Source of the DNA: Reyranella sp.
Lineage (GTDB): Bacteria > Pseudomonadota > Alphaproteobacteria > Reyranellales > Reyranellaceae
Direction: 5' to 3'
NCBI RefSeq assembly: GCF_017305915.1
Contig: NZ_JAFKJN010000012.1
Location: forward strand, 1 to 64,000
DNA: 64,000 nt
The stretch's first letter is position 1. Each line of letters opens with the position of its first letter. A model generated the notes under the pieces. That model was not told the DNA's origin, ran no database searches, and worked only from the letters and a program-made list of their open reading frames with translations. A program made the translations under genes and the position numbers. Of the stretch, positions 18,056-27,255 are shown piece after piece.

Positions 18056-19972
18056 TCACTGACAGCTCAGACACTCCTCGTAGTCGTTGTTGTTGGCCCC
18101 GCCGGTCGGCGTGCCGACCGGCAGGGGCGTCGCGGGGGCGTCGAGGCCAGGAGACAACGGGGGGGCTGAAAGAGCCTGGTCGCCGAGCGGCGAGACGACG
18201 GCGTCGTTGGACACCACGTCGGCGCGCTGGATGGAGAGCGAGCGGCAGTAGTAGAGCGTCTTCACGCCGCGCTTCCACGCCATCATATGGATCTGGTGCA
18301 GGTCGCGCTTGTGCACGTCGGCCGGCAAGAAGAGGTTGAGCGACTGGCTCTGGCAGATGTAGGGCGTGCGGTCGGCCGCATGCTCGACCAGCCAGCGCTG
18401 GTCGATCTCGAACGCGGTCTTGAACACCGCCTTCTCGTGGTCGTCGAGGCAGTCGAGATGCTGCACCGAGCCCTTGTCGGTCATGATCGAGGTCCAGGTG
18501 TCCTCGTCGTTCTTGCCCTTCTGCGCCAGCACCTTCTCGAGGTACGGGTTGCGCACGACGTGGCTGCCCGACAGCGTCTTGTGATTGTAGACGTTGGCCG
18601 CCGACGGCTCGATGCCGGGCGAGGCGCCGCCGCAGATGATCGAGATCGACGCGGTCGGCGCGATCGCGAGCTTGTGGCTGAAGCGCTCCTCGATGCCGAA
18701 GTCGGCGGCATCCGGGCACGCGCCGCGCTCCTTGGCGAGCGCCTTGGAGGCGGCGTCGCACTGGCTGCGGATGTGCTTGAACATCTTCTTGTTCCACACC
18801 TTCGCCATCACCGCTTCGATCGGGATGTTGTTCTGCTGCAGGAAGGAGTGGAAGCCCATCACGCCGAGGCCGACCGAGCGCTCGCGCATCGCCGCGTAGG
18901 TCGCCTTGGCGAAGTCGGTGCCGGCGGTATCGATGAAGCCCTGCAGCACGTTGTCGAGGAAGCGCATCACGTCCTCGATGAAGGTCGGATGCTCGTGCCA
19001 TTCGAGATAGCTCTCGAGATTGAGCGAGCTGAGGCAGCACACCGCGGTGCGCTGCTTGCCGTCGCGGTCGACGCCGGTCGGCAGCGTGATCTCGCTGCAC
19101 AGGTTCGAGGTCTTGATCTCGAGGCCGGCGAGCTTGTGGTGCTCGGGCCGCGCCTTGTTCACGTGATCGACGAAGATCAGGTACGGCTCGCCGGTCTCGA
19201 TGCGCGCCGTCAGGATGCGGATCCACAGCGAGCGCGCCGAGATCTTGCGCTGCACCGTCTTGTCCTTGGGCGACAGCAGCGCCCATTCCTCGTCGTTCTC
19301 GACCGCGCGCATGAAGGCGTCGGAGATCAGCAGCCCGTGGTGCAGGTTCAGCGCCTTGCGGTTGGGGTCGCCGCCGGTCGGCCGGCGGATCTCGATGAAC
19401 TCCTCGATCTCGGGATGGTTGACCGGCAGGTAGACCGCCGCCGAGCCGCGGCGCAGCGAGCCCTGGGAGATCGCCAAGGTCAGCGAGTCCATGACGCGGA
19501 TGAAGGGCACGACACCGGAGGTCTTGCCGTTCATGCCGACCTTTTCGCCGATCGAGCGCAGGTTGCCCCAGTAGGAGCCGATGCCGCCGCCGCGCGCCGC
19601 CAGCCAGACATTCTCGTTCCACAGGCCGACGATGCCTTCGAGCGAATCGTTGGCCTCGTTGAGGAAGCAGGAGATCGGCAGGCCGCGCTGCGTGCCGCCG
19701 TTCGACAGAACAGGCGTCGCCGGCATGAACCACAGATTGGAGATGTAATCGTAGAGCCGCTGGGCATGCGCATCGTCATCGGCATAAGCCGACGCGACCC
19801 GCGCAAACATGTCCTGGTAGGATTCGCCCGGCATCAAATACCGGTCGGCGAGGGTGGCCTTGCCGAAGGCCGTCAGGCGGTCGTCCCGGGAGGGTTCGGT
19901 AACAACGCGCGCACCGCTTCGAACTTGAACAACATCAAACACTTGCGGCTCCCTTTTTCTTCTTGTCCACAC
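18056..19972 (-). CDS. nrdA: ribonucleoside-diphosphate reductase class I, alpha subunit
   Basis: A 638-residue catalytic subunit that reduces ribonucleoside diphosphates. Visible features: TPVLSNGGTQRGLPISCFLN with an active-site cysteine, SNLCSEI with the expected thiyl-radical cysteine, AVCCLSSLNLE with the redox partner, PTASISIICGGASPGIEP, and the C-terminal shuttle pair in EECLSCQ. The protein is about 120 residues shorter than E. coli NrdA and lacks an N-terminal ATP-cone, so dATP inhibition through that domain is not expected. The start is a GTG at 19972, inside the DnaA-box-like palindrome; later starts are possible. Part of the nrdA - small gene - nrdB unit. Confidence 0.93.
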   Translation of the reverse strand: MWTRRKREPQVFDVVQVRSGARVVTEPSRDDRLTAFGKATLADRYLMPGESYQDMFARVASAYADDDAHAQRLYDYISNLWFMPATPVLSNGGTQRGLPISCFLNEANDSLEGIVGLWNENVWLAARGGGIGSYWGNLRSIGEKVGMNGKTSGVVPFIRVMDSLTLAISQGSLRRGSAAVYLPVNHPEIEEFIEIRRPTGGDPNRKALNLHHGLLISDAFMRAVENDEEWALLSPKDKTVQRKISARSLWIRILTARIETGEPYLIFVDHVNKARPEHHKLAGLEIKTSNLCSEITLPTGVDRDGKQRTAVCCLSSLNLESYLEWHEHPTFIEDVMRFLDNVLQGFIDTAGTDFAKATYAAMRERSVGLGVMGFHSFLQQNNIPIEAVMAKVWNKKMFKHIRSQCDAASKALAKERGACPDAADFGIEERFSHKLAIAPTASISIICGGASPGIEPSAANVYNHKTLSGSHVVRNPYLEKVLAQKGKNDEDTWTSIMTDKGSVQHLDCLDDHEKAVFKTAFEIDQRWLVEHAADRTPYICQSQSLNLFLPADVHKRDLHQIHMMAWKRGVKTLYYCRSLSIQRADVVSNDAVVSPLGDQALSAPPLSPGLDAPATPLPVGTPTGGANNNDYEECLSCQ

Positions 19973-19982
19973 CTGTGGATAA
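19963..19982. promoter_or_regulatory. pair of inverted DnaA-box-like sites at the nrdA start
   Basis: On the minus strand TTATCCACA (19974-19982) is a perfect DnaA 9-mer. On the plus strand TTGTCCACA (19963-19971) is one base off. They form a near-perfect palindrome with a 2-bp centre, covering the proposed GTG start of nrdA. DnaA control of nrd genes is known in other bacteria. Confidence 0.5.
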
Positions 19983-20001
19983 GACAGGTTGTGGAAGATG
20001 C

Positions 20002-20042
20002 CTAGATGTAGGGGCCGGTTCGGTCAGCCCCGCTATCCCTTG
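20002..20042. promoter_or_regulatory. two candidate NrdR boxes upstream of nrdA
   Basis: Read on either strand, CTAGATGTAG at 20002-20011 matches the NrdR core CwAtATaTwG at 8 of 10 positions. A weaker site, CTATCCCTTG at 20033-20042 (7 of 10), lies exactly 31 bp away. Paired sites spaced 31-32 bp are the usual NrdR arrangement. Confidence 0.45.
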
Positions 20043-20089
20043 ATGATACGCAGGGCGGCGGTGCTGTCATTGCCAAATTTATGCCCCAC

Positions 20090-20119
20090 TTGTGAATCTG
20101 AAGAAACCACTACTAATAG
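20090..20119 (+). promoter_or_regulatory. candidate promoter for the glutamate dehydrogenase gene
   Basis: TTGTGA (20090-20095) and TAATAG (20114-20119) with an 18-bp spacer, in a stretch from about 20095 to 20175 that is markedly AT-rich for this window. Downstream, GGGTTTGAAA / TTTCGAACCC arms (20142-20168) form a hairpin. The rest of the 404-bp nrdA-gdh gap shows no gene. Confidence 0.35.
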
Positions 20120-20376
20120 ATTGTTCTTCAACGAAAAATCCGGGTTTGAAATTTTGTTTTTCGAACCCTGCAGAGACCTTCGCATTGCAGCATGGATGGA
20201 GAACAAAACGCGCTTTCCCGCAGGATTCCGCGCCGTCAGACGGAATCAGCAGCGATTCGGCCGACCCGCGTCGGAGGACTCCCCCAAACCGCCCGTCCGG
20301 AGGGCACTTCTTTCGTCGTCAGATTGTCATACCCGGCGCTACCATCTTTTGGGGGCTGCGCAGGAAGGACAGGACC

Positions 20377-23300
20377 ATGACGACATCGCTGGCGACGCGG
20401 GCTCATGGGCTGGAGGCGATCGGCGCCGCGGCCGGTACGGAGGAAGCGCAAGCCTTCGCCCGCCGCCTCTATGAACGCGTCGCCGACCAGGACCTGGCCG
20501 GCGCTACCGCCGAGCAGCGCGCCGGAGCCGCCCTGTCCCTGCTCGCCTTCGCCCGCCGCCGGCTGCCCACGGTCGCCAAGGTGCGGGTGTTCAACCCGAG
20601 CCTCGCCGAGCACGGCTTCGAGAGCCGGCACACCATCGTGCAGATCGTCAATGACGACATGCCGTTCCTGGTCGATTCGATCACCAACGAGCTCGGCCGC
20701 CGCGAGCTCGGCGTCCACCTGCTCGCCCATCCGGTGATGACCGTGCGGCGCGACGTCGATGGCGACCTGCTGCAGGTCGAGCCCAATGGCCCAGGCAACC
20801 AGGGCGGCCACGCCGAATCGATGATGTCCATCGAGATCGATCGCCAGGCCGAGCCCGCGCAGCTCGACGAAACGGCGGCGGCGCTCGGCCGCGTGCTGGC
20901 CGAGGTGCGGCTCGCGGTGAGCGACTGGCGGACGATGCGCCAGGCCGCGCTCGACGCCGTCGAGGATCTCAAACCCCTTCTTGCAAGAGGAGGGCACGCG
21001 ATCGAGGAGCAGGAGTTCCTGCGCTGGCTCGAGGACAGCCACTTCACCTTCCTCGGCCATCGCCGCTACCGCTACCTCGAGGATTCGAGCGTCCCCGGCG
21101 GCCTGCGCTACGAGGTCATCCCGGGCTCGGCGCTGGGCAACCTGCGGCGCGACGAGGTCCGCCTGTTCGACGCCGGGCTGGGCGGCGGCGAGGCGATGTC
21201 GCGCTTCGCCCGCGGCCCCGAGCCGCTGCTGATCGTCAAGACCGACCGCGAGGCGCTGGTCCATCGCCGCGGCGCGATGGACTGCATCATCGTCAAGACC
21301 CACGACGCCGACGGCCGGGTCACCGGCGAGCGCCGCTTCGCGGGCCTCTTCACCTCGGGCGCCTATCACGCCCCGGCGCTGGAAGTGCCGCTGCTGCGCG
21401 GCCGCGTCGAATCGGTGCTGGTGCGAGCCGGCCTCGATCCCAACGGCCACGACGGCAAGGCGCTGCTCGCCATCCTCGATTCCTATCCGCGCGACGAGCT
21501 GTTCCAGATCGACACCAACACGCTGTACGAGCACGCGCTCGGCATCCTGCAGCTTCAGGAGCGCCATCGCGTCGCGCTGTTCGTGCGCCGCGATCCGGTC
21601 GGCCGCTTCGCGAGCTGCCTGGTGTTCGCGCCGCGCGAGCGCTTCGACGCCGTCCTGAACGACCGCTTCCGCGACCTGCTGCAGGAAGCCTGGCACGGTA
21701 CGGTGACGTCGATCGCCGGCTCAGGCAGCACCGATTCGGCGCTCGCCCAGGCGCTCTACACCCTGAAGCTCGACGCCCCCGACAGCCCGACACCCGACAT
21801 CGCCGCGCTGGAACGCGCGCTCGCCGATGCCGCGACCTCGTGGAGCGACCGGCTGCGCACCGCGCTCGAGACCCGGTTCGGCGAAGCCGAAGGGCGGCAG
21901 CGGGCGCGTCGCTGGCGGGCGTGGTTCCCGCCGGTCTATCGCGATGTCGTCGAGACGTCGCAGGCGGTCGAGGACATCCCGCTCTTGCAGCGGACGCTGG
22001 AGGGCCGCGATTTCGGCGTGCGTCTGGGCCGGCGCACCGGCATGCCGCCCCATCGATTCACGGTGCGGCTGTTCCATCCGAAGAAGCCGATCGCGCTCAG
22101 CGACATCCTGCCGCTCGCCGAGAATCTCGGCCTGAGGGTGCTGAGCGAGGCGCCGTTCCAGCTCCAGGCCCAGGGCACAGAGAAGGGCAGCGAGGGCGTG
22201 GCGCTGCAGGTGCTGCGGGTCGAGACCGCCGACAAGTCGCCGGTCGACCTGGGCGAGGCCGGGCCGCGCTTCGTCGAGACGCTGGAGCATCTGTGGGCCG
22301 GCACGCTCGAGAATGATGGGCTGAACAAGCTGGTGCTGAAGGCTGGGCTCGCCTGGCGCGAGGTCGCGCTGCTGCGTGGCTACGCCAAGTACCTGCGCCA
22401 GGCCGGCATCCCGTTCAGCCAGGACTACATGGAGCGCGCGCTGGTCGCCTACCCGGCGATCGCCCGCGGCACGGTCGAGCTGTTCAAGGCGCGCTTCGAT
22501 CCGGCGCTGGGCGCGGGACGGCAGGCCGCGCTGGAGCGGGTCGAGCAGACGTTGACCGAGGCGCTGGAAAGCGTGGCGACGCTCGACGAGGATCGCATCC
22601 TGCGGCGGTTCCTCAACGCGGTGCGCTGCAGCCTGCGCACCAATTACTGGCAGGAGAGGGAGTGGATCTCCTTCAAGGTCGACAGCCGCGCCATCGACGA
22701 ATTGCCGGCGCCGCGGCCGCTGTTCGAGATCTTCGTCTACAGCCCGCGTATGGAGGGCATCCATCTGCGCGGCGGCCGGGTGGCGCGCGGCGGCATCCGC
22801 TGGTCCGACCGGCGCGAGGACTTCCGCACCGAGATCCTGGGCCTGATGAAGACCCAGATCGTGAAGAACGCGGTGATCGTGCCGACCGGCTCCAAGGGCG
22901 GCTTCTATGTGAAGCGCCCGCCGCTCGGCGGCACGCGCGAGCAGGTCCAGGCCGAGGGCATCGCCTGCTACCAGACCCTGATCCGCGGCTTGCTCGACAT
23001 CACCGACAATATCGGCGACGACGGTAAGGTCGTGCCGGCCGACTGCGTGCGTCACGATCCGGACGACCCTTATCTCGTGGTCGCGGCCGACAAGGGAACC
23101 GCCACCTTCTCCGACATCGCCAACGCCTTGGCGCGCGAGTACGGCTTCTGGCTGGACGACGCCTTCGCCTCGGGCGGCTCGGCCGGCTACGACCACAAGA
23201 AGATGGGCATCACCGCCCGCGGCGCGTGGGAATCGGTGAAGCGGCATTTCCGCGAATTGGGCACCGACATCCAGCGCACGCCCTTCACCGCGGTCGGCGT

Positions 23301-25143
23301 CGGCGACATGTCGGGCGACGTGTTCGGCAACGGCATGCTGCTCAGCAAGGAGACCAAGCTGCTGGCCGCCTTCGACCATCGCCACATCTTCATCGATCCC
23401 GCGCCCGATCCGGCCGTCTCGTGGGCCGAGCGCCAGCGGCTGTTCGACCTGCCGCGCTCGTCGTGGATGGACTACGACAAGAGCCTGATCTCGGCGGGCG
23501 GCGGCGTGTTCGACCGCGGCGCCAAGTCGATCGCGCTGTCGGAAGAGGCGCGGCGGGCGCTCGATCTCGACCAGCCGTCGCTGACGCCGGTCGACCTGAT
23601 GCGCGCCATCCTCAAGGCGCCGGCCGACCTGCTCTATTTCGGCGGCATCGGGACCTATGTGAAGGCGTCGAGCGAGAGCAACGCCGACGCGGGCGACCGC
23701 GCCAGCGACGCCGTGCGCATCGATGCGCCCGACCTGCGCGCCAAGGTGATCGGCGAGGGCGCCAATCTCGGCTTCACCCAGCGCGGCCGCGTCGAGGCCG
23801 CTCTGGCAGGGCGCAAGATCAATACCGACGCGCTCGACAATTCCGCGGGCGTCGATACGTCCGACCACGAGGTCAACATCAAGATCGCGATCGGCAAGGT
23901 CGCCGACCGCGATCCGCTCTTGTTCGCCATGACCGAGGAGGTCGCCGCCCTGGTGCTGCGCCACAACTACCAGCAAAGCCAGGCGATCAGCGTCGCCGAG
24001 GAGCAGGCGGCCGAGGAGCACGACCGGCTCGAGCGCTTCATGCGCGCCTTGGAACGGCAAGGCCGACTCGATCGAGCTGTCGAGTACCTGCCCGACACCA
24101 TCGCAATGCGCACGCGCGGCAACAACAAGCAGTACCTGACCCGGCCCGAGCTGTCGGTGCTGCTGGCCTACGCCAAGATCGACCTCACCGACGAGATCCT
24201 CGACTCCGACCTGCCCGACGATCCGCTGCTGGAAGGCGAGCTGGTGCGCTATTTCCCGACCACCCTGCACCAGCGCTTCGACCAGCAGATCCGCGCGCAC
24301 CGGCTGCGCCGCGAGATCGCGACGCTGCAGGTCGTGAACTCGCTGGTCAATCGCTGCGGCCCGACCTTCGTGCGCACCGTCGGCCAGCGCACCGGCGCCA
24401 ATGCCGCGACGATCGCGCGGGCCTTCGCCGTGGTGCGCGACGCCTGGAAGCTGCGCGAGCTGTGGGCCGAGATCGAGGCGCTCGATTCGACGCTCAAGGC
24501 CGAGGCGCAGATCCGCATGCTGGTCGCCTCGCAGCGCTTCCTACTGCGCACCGTGCAATGGACCCAGCGCCGCCTGCCGCAGCCCATCGATACCCTGGCC
24601 GCGACCGAGCAGCTCCGCGCCGCCGTCGCCGCGCTCGGCGACCTGCCGACGTCGCTGATCGGCGAGGCGGAGAGCGCGGCGCTCGACGAGCGCGCCGCCG
24701 CCTTCGAGATGCTGGGCGCGCCGCCGGACGTCGCGCGCCGGGCCTCGGCGCTGGAGGCCTTGGCCTCGGCCGGCGACCTGATGCTGGCGGCCAAGGCCAA
24801 CGGCTGCTCGATCGAGGAGGCGGCGCGGCTCTACTACCGGCTGGGCGAGCGGCTGGCGCTGGCGCGGCTGGAGGCGGCCGCGCACAAGCTGCCGCGCGAG
24901 GGCCAGTGGCCGGCCCAGGCGGCCGTCGCCATGCACGACGAGCTGGCGGGACTGCGCGCCGATCTCCTGAACTCGGTGCTGCGGACGAAGGGCGACACGG
25001 AAACCATGCTGCAGCGCTGGGGCGAGGGCCGGCCGCTGGCGCTCGAGCGGGTCGACCGCCTGAAGGAAGAGCTGGCGACCGCGGGCCCGATCGATCTGGC
25101 CATGCTGTCGGTCGCGGCCAGCGAGTTGCGGTCCCTTGTCTGA
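20377..25143 (+). CDS. NAD-specific glutamate dehydrogenase, large (about 180 kDa) class
   Basis: A 1588-residue enzyme converting glutamate to 2-oxoglutarate and ammonia with NAD+, usually catabolic. The large family has a long N-terminal regulatory region (here to about residue 690) with ACT-like parts, for example QIVNDDMPFLVDSITNELGR. The catalytic core holds GGIRWSDRREDFRTEILGL, PTGSKGGFYVKRPP with the substrate lysine, GVGDMSGDVFGNGML and GEGANLGFTQRGRVE of the NAD domain. Start ATG 20377 follows AGGAAGGACAGGA and fits the family; the frame opens further upstream at 20092 with AT-rich, non-conserved codons. Monocistronic or followed by msrB after 30 bp. Confidence 0.93.
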   Translation: MTTSLATRAHGLEAIGAAAGTEEAQAFARRLYERVADQDLAGATAEQRAGAALSLLAFARRRLPTVAKVRVFNPSLAEHGFESRHTIVQIVNDDMPFLVDSITNELGRRELGVHLLAHPVMTVRRDVDGDLLQVEPNGPGNQGGHAESMMSIEIDRQAEPAQLDETAAALGRVLAEVRLAVSDWRTMRQAALDAVEDLKPLLARGGHAIEEQEFLRWLEDSHFTFLGHRRYRYLEDSSVPGGLRYEVIPGSALGNLRRDEVRLFDAGLGGGEAMSRFARGPEPLLIVKTDREALVHRRGAMDCIIVKTHDADGRVTGERRFAGLFTSGAYHAPALEVPLLRGRVESVLVRAGLDPNGHDGKALLAILDSYPRDELFQIDTNTLYEHALGILQLQERHRVALFVRRDPVGRFASCLVFAPRERFDAVLNDRFRDLLQEAWHGTVTSIAGSGSTDSALAQALYTLKLDAPDSPTPDIAALERALADAATSWSDRLRTALETRFGEAEGRQRARRWRAWFPPVYRDVVETSQAVEDIPLLQRTLEGRDFGVRLGRRTGMPPHRFTVRLFHPKKPIALSDILPLAENLGLRVLSEAPFQLQAQGTEKGSEGVALQVLRVETADKSPVDLGEAGPRFVETLEHLWAGTLENDGLNKLVLKAGLAWREVALLRGYAKYLRQAGIPFSQDYMERALVAYPAIARGTVELFKARFDPALGAGRQAALERVEQTLTEALESVATLDEDRILRRFLNAVRCSLRTNYWQEREWISFKVDSRAIDELPAPRPLFEIFVYSPRMEGIHLRGGRVARGGIRWSDRREDFRTEILGLMKTQIVKNAVIVPTGSKGGFYVKRPPLGGTREQVQAEGIACYQTLIRGLLDITDNIGDDGKVVPADCVRHDPDDPYLVVAADKGTATFSDIANALAREYGFWLDDAFASGGSAGYDHKKMGITARGAWESVKRHFRELGTDIQRTPFTAVGVGDMSGDVFGNGMLLSKETKLLAAFDHRHIFIDPAPDPAVSWAERQRLFDLPRSSWMDYDKSLISAGGGVFDRGAKSIALSEEARRALDLDQPSLTPVDLMRAILKAPADLLYFGGIGTYVKASSESNADAGDRASDAVRIDAPDLRAKVIGEGANLGFTQRGRVEAALAGRKINTDALDNSAGVDTSDHEVNIKIAIGKVADRDPLLFAMTEEVAALVLRHNYQQSQAISVAEEQAAEEHDRLERFMRALERQGRLDRAVEYLPDTIAMRTRGNNKQYLTRPELSVLLAYAKIDLTDEILDSDLPDDPLLEGELVRYFPTTLHQRFDQQIRAHRLRREIATLQVVNSLVNRCGPTFVRTVGQRTGANAATIARAFAVVRDAWKLRELWAEIEALDSTLKAEAQIRMLVASQRFLLRTVQWTQRRLPQPIDTLAATEQLRAAVAALGDLPTSLIGEAESAALDERAAAFEMLGAPPDVARRASALEALASAGDLMLAAKANGCSIEEAARLYYRLGERLALARLEAAAHKLPREGQWPAQAAVAMHDELAGLRADLLNSVLRTKGDTETMLQRWGEGRPLALERVDRLKEELATAGPIDLAMLSVAASELRSLV

Positions 25144-25173
25144 GCGGCGATCATCGCCATCTCGGAGGCCATC

Positions 25174-25569
25174 ATGAGCGACAAGATCCGGAAATCCGAC
25201 GCAGAGTGGCAGAAGGAGCTCGATCCGCTGCAGCACCACGTCCTGCGCAACCACGGCACCGAGCGGCCCTTCACCAGCCCGCTGAACAACGAGAAGCGCG
25301 CCGGCGTCTTCCGCTGCGCCGGCTGCGGCGAGCCGCTGTTCGATTCCAGCACAAAGTACGAGAGCGGCTCGGGCTGGCCCTCGTTCTGGGCGCCCAAGGA
25401 CGACGCGGTCGAGACGTCGAGCGACTCCAGCCACGGCATGGTCCGCACCGAGGTGACGTGCGCCAGGTGCGGCGGCCATCTCGGCCACGTCTTCCCCGAC
25501 GGCCCGCGCCCGACCGGCCAGCGCTACTGCATGAACGGCGCCGCGCTCAAGTTCGACGAGAAGAAGTAG
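25174..25569 (+). CDS. msrB: peptide-methionine (R)-S-oxide reductase
   Basis: A 131-residue MsrB that reduces the R-sulfoxide of oxidised methionine. Structural zinc is held by two CxxC pairs, C48/C51 (FRCAGCGEPLF) and C96/C99 (VTCARCGGHLG). The catalytic cysteine is C119 in GQRYCMNGAALKF; the family consensus there is RYCxNSxSL, so serine is replaced by glycine. SGSGWPSFW is the other signature. Its 3' end overlaps the convergent vapC by 23 bp. Confidence 0.95.
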   Translation: MSDKIRKSDAEWQKELDPLQHHVLRNHGTERPFTSPLNNEKRAGVFRCAGCGEPLFDSSTKYESGSGWPSFWAPKDDAVETSSDSSHGMVRTEVTCARCGGHLGHVFPDGPRPTGQRYCMNGAALKFDEKK

Positions 25570-25966
25570 GACTGCTGAGAGCGCGCCGCACGTCGGTGCG
25601 CGCAAAATCCTCTCCCTTGAACAGTAGCGGCGCATCCAGACTTTTTGCCAACGCGTACGCGGCGCAGTCGCCGAAGTTCAAGCCGGCGGGATGGATACCC
25701 TTTCCCCAACGACGAAAACCTTCGAATGCGAGCAGCGACTGCTGCGCGTCGAACGCGGCGATCGTCAGACTTGCCGCCGCGAAGAGCAGTTCATATTCCT
25801 CGAGCAGACGCTCGCGCCCGCGAGAAAAGGCAACCGTTCGGATCTCATAGCTGGTGACGGCAGAAATGTGCGCATCGCTCGCCGATGCCAAGACGCCACG
25901 GAATGCGGCGGCGTCCGGCTCGTCCAACAGGATGGCGATGATCGCCGAGCTATCGACGACGATCAC
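25547..25966 (-). CDS. vapC: type II toxin, VapC family PIN-domain ribonuclease
   Basis: A 139-residue PIN-domain RNase. Acidic active-site residues are in place: D5 (MIVVDSSAII), E41 (SYEIRT), D100 (NFGDCAAYALAK) and D120 (KGEDFARTD). Known VapCs cleave tRNA or rRNA. The start overlaps the antitoxin stop by 4 bp (ATGA), the usual toxin-antitoxin coupling. The pair looks intact. The last 8 codons run into the 3' end of msrB on the opposite strand. Confidence 0.9.
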   Translation of the reverse strand: MIVVDSSAIIAILLDEPDAAAFRGVLASASDAHISAVTSYEIRTVAFSRGRERLLEEYELLFAAASLTIAAFDAQQSLLAFEGFRRWGKGIHPAGLNFGDCAAYALAKSLDAPLLFKGEDFARTDVRRALSSPTSSRRT

Positions 25967-26244
25967 TTCCAGATGCCGCGCTCGTCGTATCCGAGAATTT
26001 CATCGGCCGGTCGGTCGTCATGGACCGGCAACGCCGCCGCGCGCTTGCCGATCTCCTCGAGCTTGCGCAGCTTCACGAGCTGCTCGGGCGTCAGGCGCGC
26101 GACCGTCTCGGCATAGTCGGCGTCCATGCGCCGAAGCTTGTCGGCCGCCGCCTGCTTGACCGCCTCGGTAATGGACAGGCCCGTGCGCTGGGCAAGACGC
26201 CGGACGACCTCTTCAGTCTCGCGATCCTTGATGTTGAGAGCCAT
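25963..26244 (-). CDS. vapB: type II antitoxin, VapB family (transcription-factor type)
   Basis: A 93-residue antitoxin. The N-terminal LNIKDRETEEVVRRLAQRTG and SITEAVKQAAADKL match the Psk/VapB transcription-factor family. The C-terminal part (PADEILGYDERGIW) is the toxin-wrapping tail typical of VapB. It overlaps vapC by ATGA. A long palindrome ends immediately upstream of its start codon and is the likely operator. Confidence 0.88.
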   Translation of the reverse strand: MALNIKDRETEEVVRRLAQRTGLSITEAVKQAAADKLRRMDADYAETVARLTPEQLVKLRKLEEIGKRAAALPVHDDRPADEILGYDERGIWK

Positions 26245-26245
26245 G

Positions 26246-26284
26246 ATTCTTCCTGTCTTCCTACATATGGAAGATAGGAAGAAT
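26246..26284. promoter_or_regulatory. palindromic operator of the vapBC operon
   Basis: A 39-bp interrupted palindrome: arms ATTCTTCCT and AGGAAGAAT outside, CTTCC and GGAAG inside, separated by 2-bp gaps and a TACATAT centre. It lies 1 bp upstream of the vapB start codon. Position and symmetry fit autorepression by VapB/VapC. Confidence 0.75.
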
Positions 26285-26295
26285 GATCGTCATCA

Positions 26296-27255
26296 TCAAG
26301 ATGAAAAGCCCTTCAGGAACTCGATCAGCAGGCGGTTGACCTCGTCCGGGCGTTCCTGCTGCACCCAGTGGCCGGCGCCGTCGAGGATGTGGCTGCCGCG
26401 CAGACCGGGCAGAGTCTTCGGGAAGGCGTCGAGCTGCGACTGCGCTGCCGGGAAGCGCAGCACGCCGTCCTTGCTGCCGGCGATGAACAGCGACGGCACG
26501 CGGACCGGCTGGCCGCGCCACGGGCCGCCCAGCTCCCAGTTGCGCCGCAGGTTGCGGTACCAGTTCAGCCCGCCGCGAAAGCCCGCGCGCGCGAATTCGC
26601 CCGCGTAATAGTCGAGGTCGGCCTCGCTCAGCCACTTCGGCAGCTCCTGCGGATCGACGGTGTTGCCGAGCAGCGTGCCGGTGGGCAGGCGGCCGAAGCC
26701 CTTGCCCTTCTCCTCGAGGTCGCCGCTGGCGGTGTAGTAGAGCCGCCGCAGCGCGCCCTTGATGTCCTGCTGCAGCTCGGCCTCGGCGACGCCGGGCTTC
26801 TGGAAGTACTGCAGATAGAAGTCCTTGATCTCGAGCTTCTCCAGCGCGCTCAGGATGTCGATGTAGCCGGGCGGCGCGTAGGGCACGCTCATGCCGCACA
26901 CCGCGGTGAACAGGTCGGGCCGCCAAAGTGCTGCATGCCAGGCGACCGGCGCGCCCCAATCGTGGCCGACGATCACCGCCTGGGTCTCGCCGAGCGCCTT
27001 CACCAGCTCGGCCATGTCGCCGACCAGATGGTGGAGCGTGTAGTGCTCGATCGGCTCGGGCGCCTGGGTGCCGCCGTAGCCGCGCATGTCGGGCGCGACA
27101 CAGCGGAAGCCGGCGGCGCCGACCGCTTCGAGCTGATGGCGCCACGAGTACCAGCTCTCCGGCCAGCCGTGGCAGAACAGCACCAGCGGGCCGCTGCCCA
27201 CGTCGGCGTAGCGCATGTGGATGTGGTTGGCCTGAAGCGTCTTGAGCTCGGTCAT
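26296..27255 (-). CDS. alpha/beta hydrolase, epoxide hydrolase-like
   Basis: A 319-residue soluble epoxide hydrolase-like protein. The oxyanion motif is HGWPESWYSWRHQ (29-41). The nucleophile is D99 in VGHDWGAPVAW, aspartate rather than serine, as in epoxide hydrolases. Cap-domain tyrosines are available in DYYAGEF and LNWYRNLRRNW. The catalytic His is in GAGHWVQQERP. Expected reaction: epoxide plus water to vicinal diol via an alkyl-enzyme ester. Haloalkane dehalogenases share the Asp nucleophile but have a different cap pattern. ATG 27255 overlaps the upstream transporter stop (ATGA) and has a GGAGGA site. Confidence 0.82.
   Translation of the reverse strand: MTELKTLQANHIHMRYADVGSGPLVLFCHGWPESWYSWRHQLEAVGAAGFRCVAPDMRGYGGTQAPEPIEHYTLHHLVGDMAELVKALGETQAVIVGHDWGAPVAWHAALWRPDLFTAVCGMSVPYAPPGYIDILSALEKLEIKDFYLQYFQKPGVAEAELQQDIKGALRRLYYTASGDLEEKGKGFGRLPTGTLLGNTVDPQELPKWLSEADLDYYAGEFARAGFRGGLNWYRNLRRNWELGGPWRGQPVRVPSLFIAGSKDGVLRFPAAQSQLDAFPKTLPGLRGSHILDGAGHWVQQERPDEVNRLLIEFLKGFSS

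Noticed and set aside
19963..20042. DnaA-box pair as a chromosomal origin
   Set aside because: Only two boxes and no AT-rich unwinding element, parAB, dnaA or gidA neighbours are present; local regulation of nrdA is more likely.
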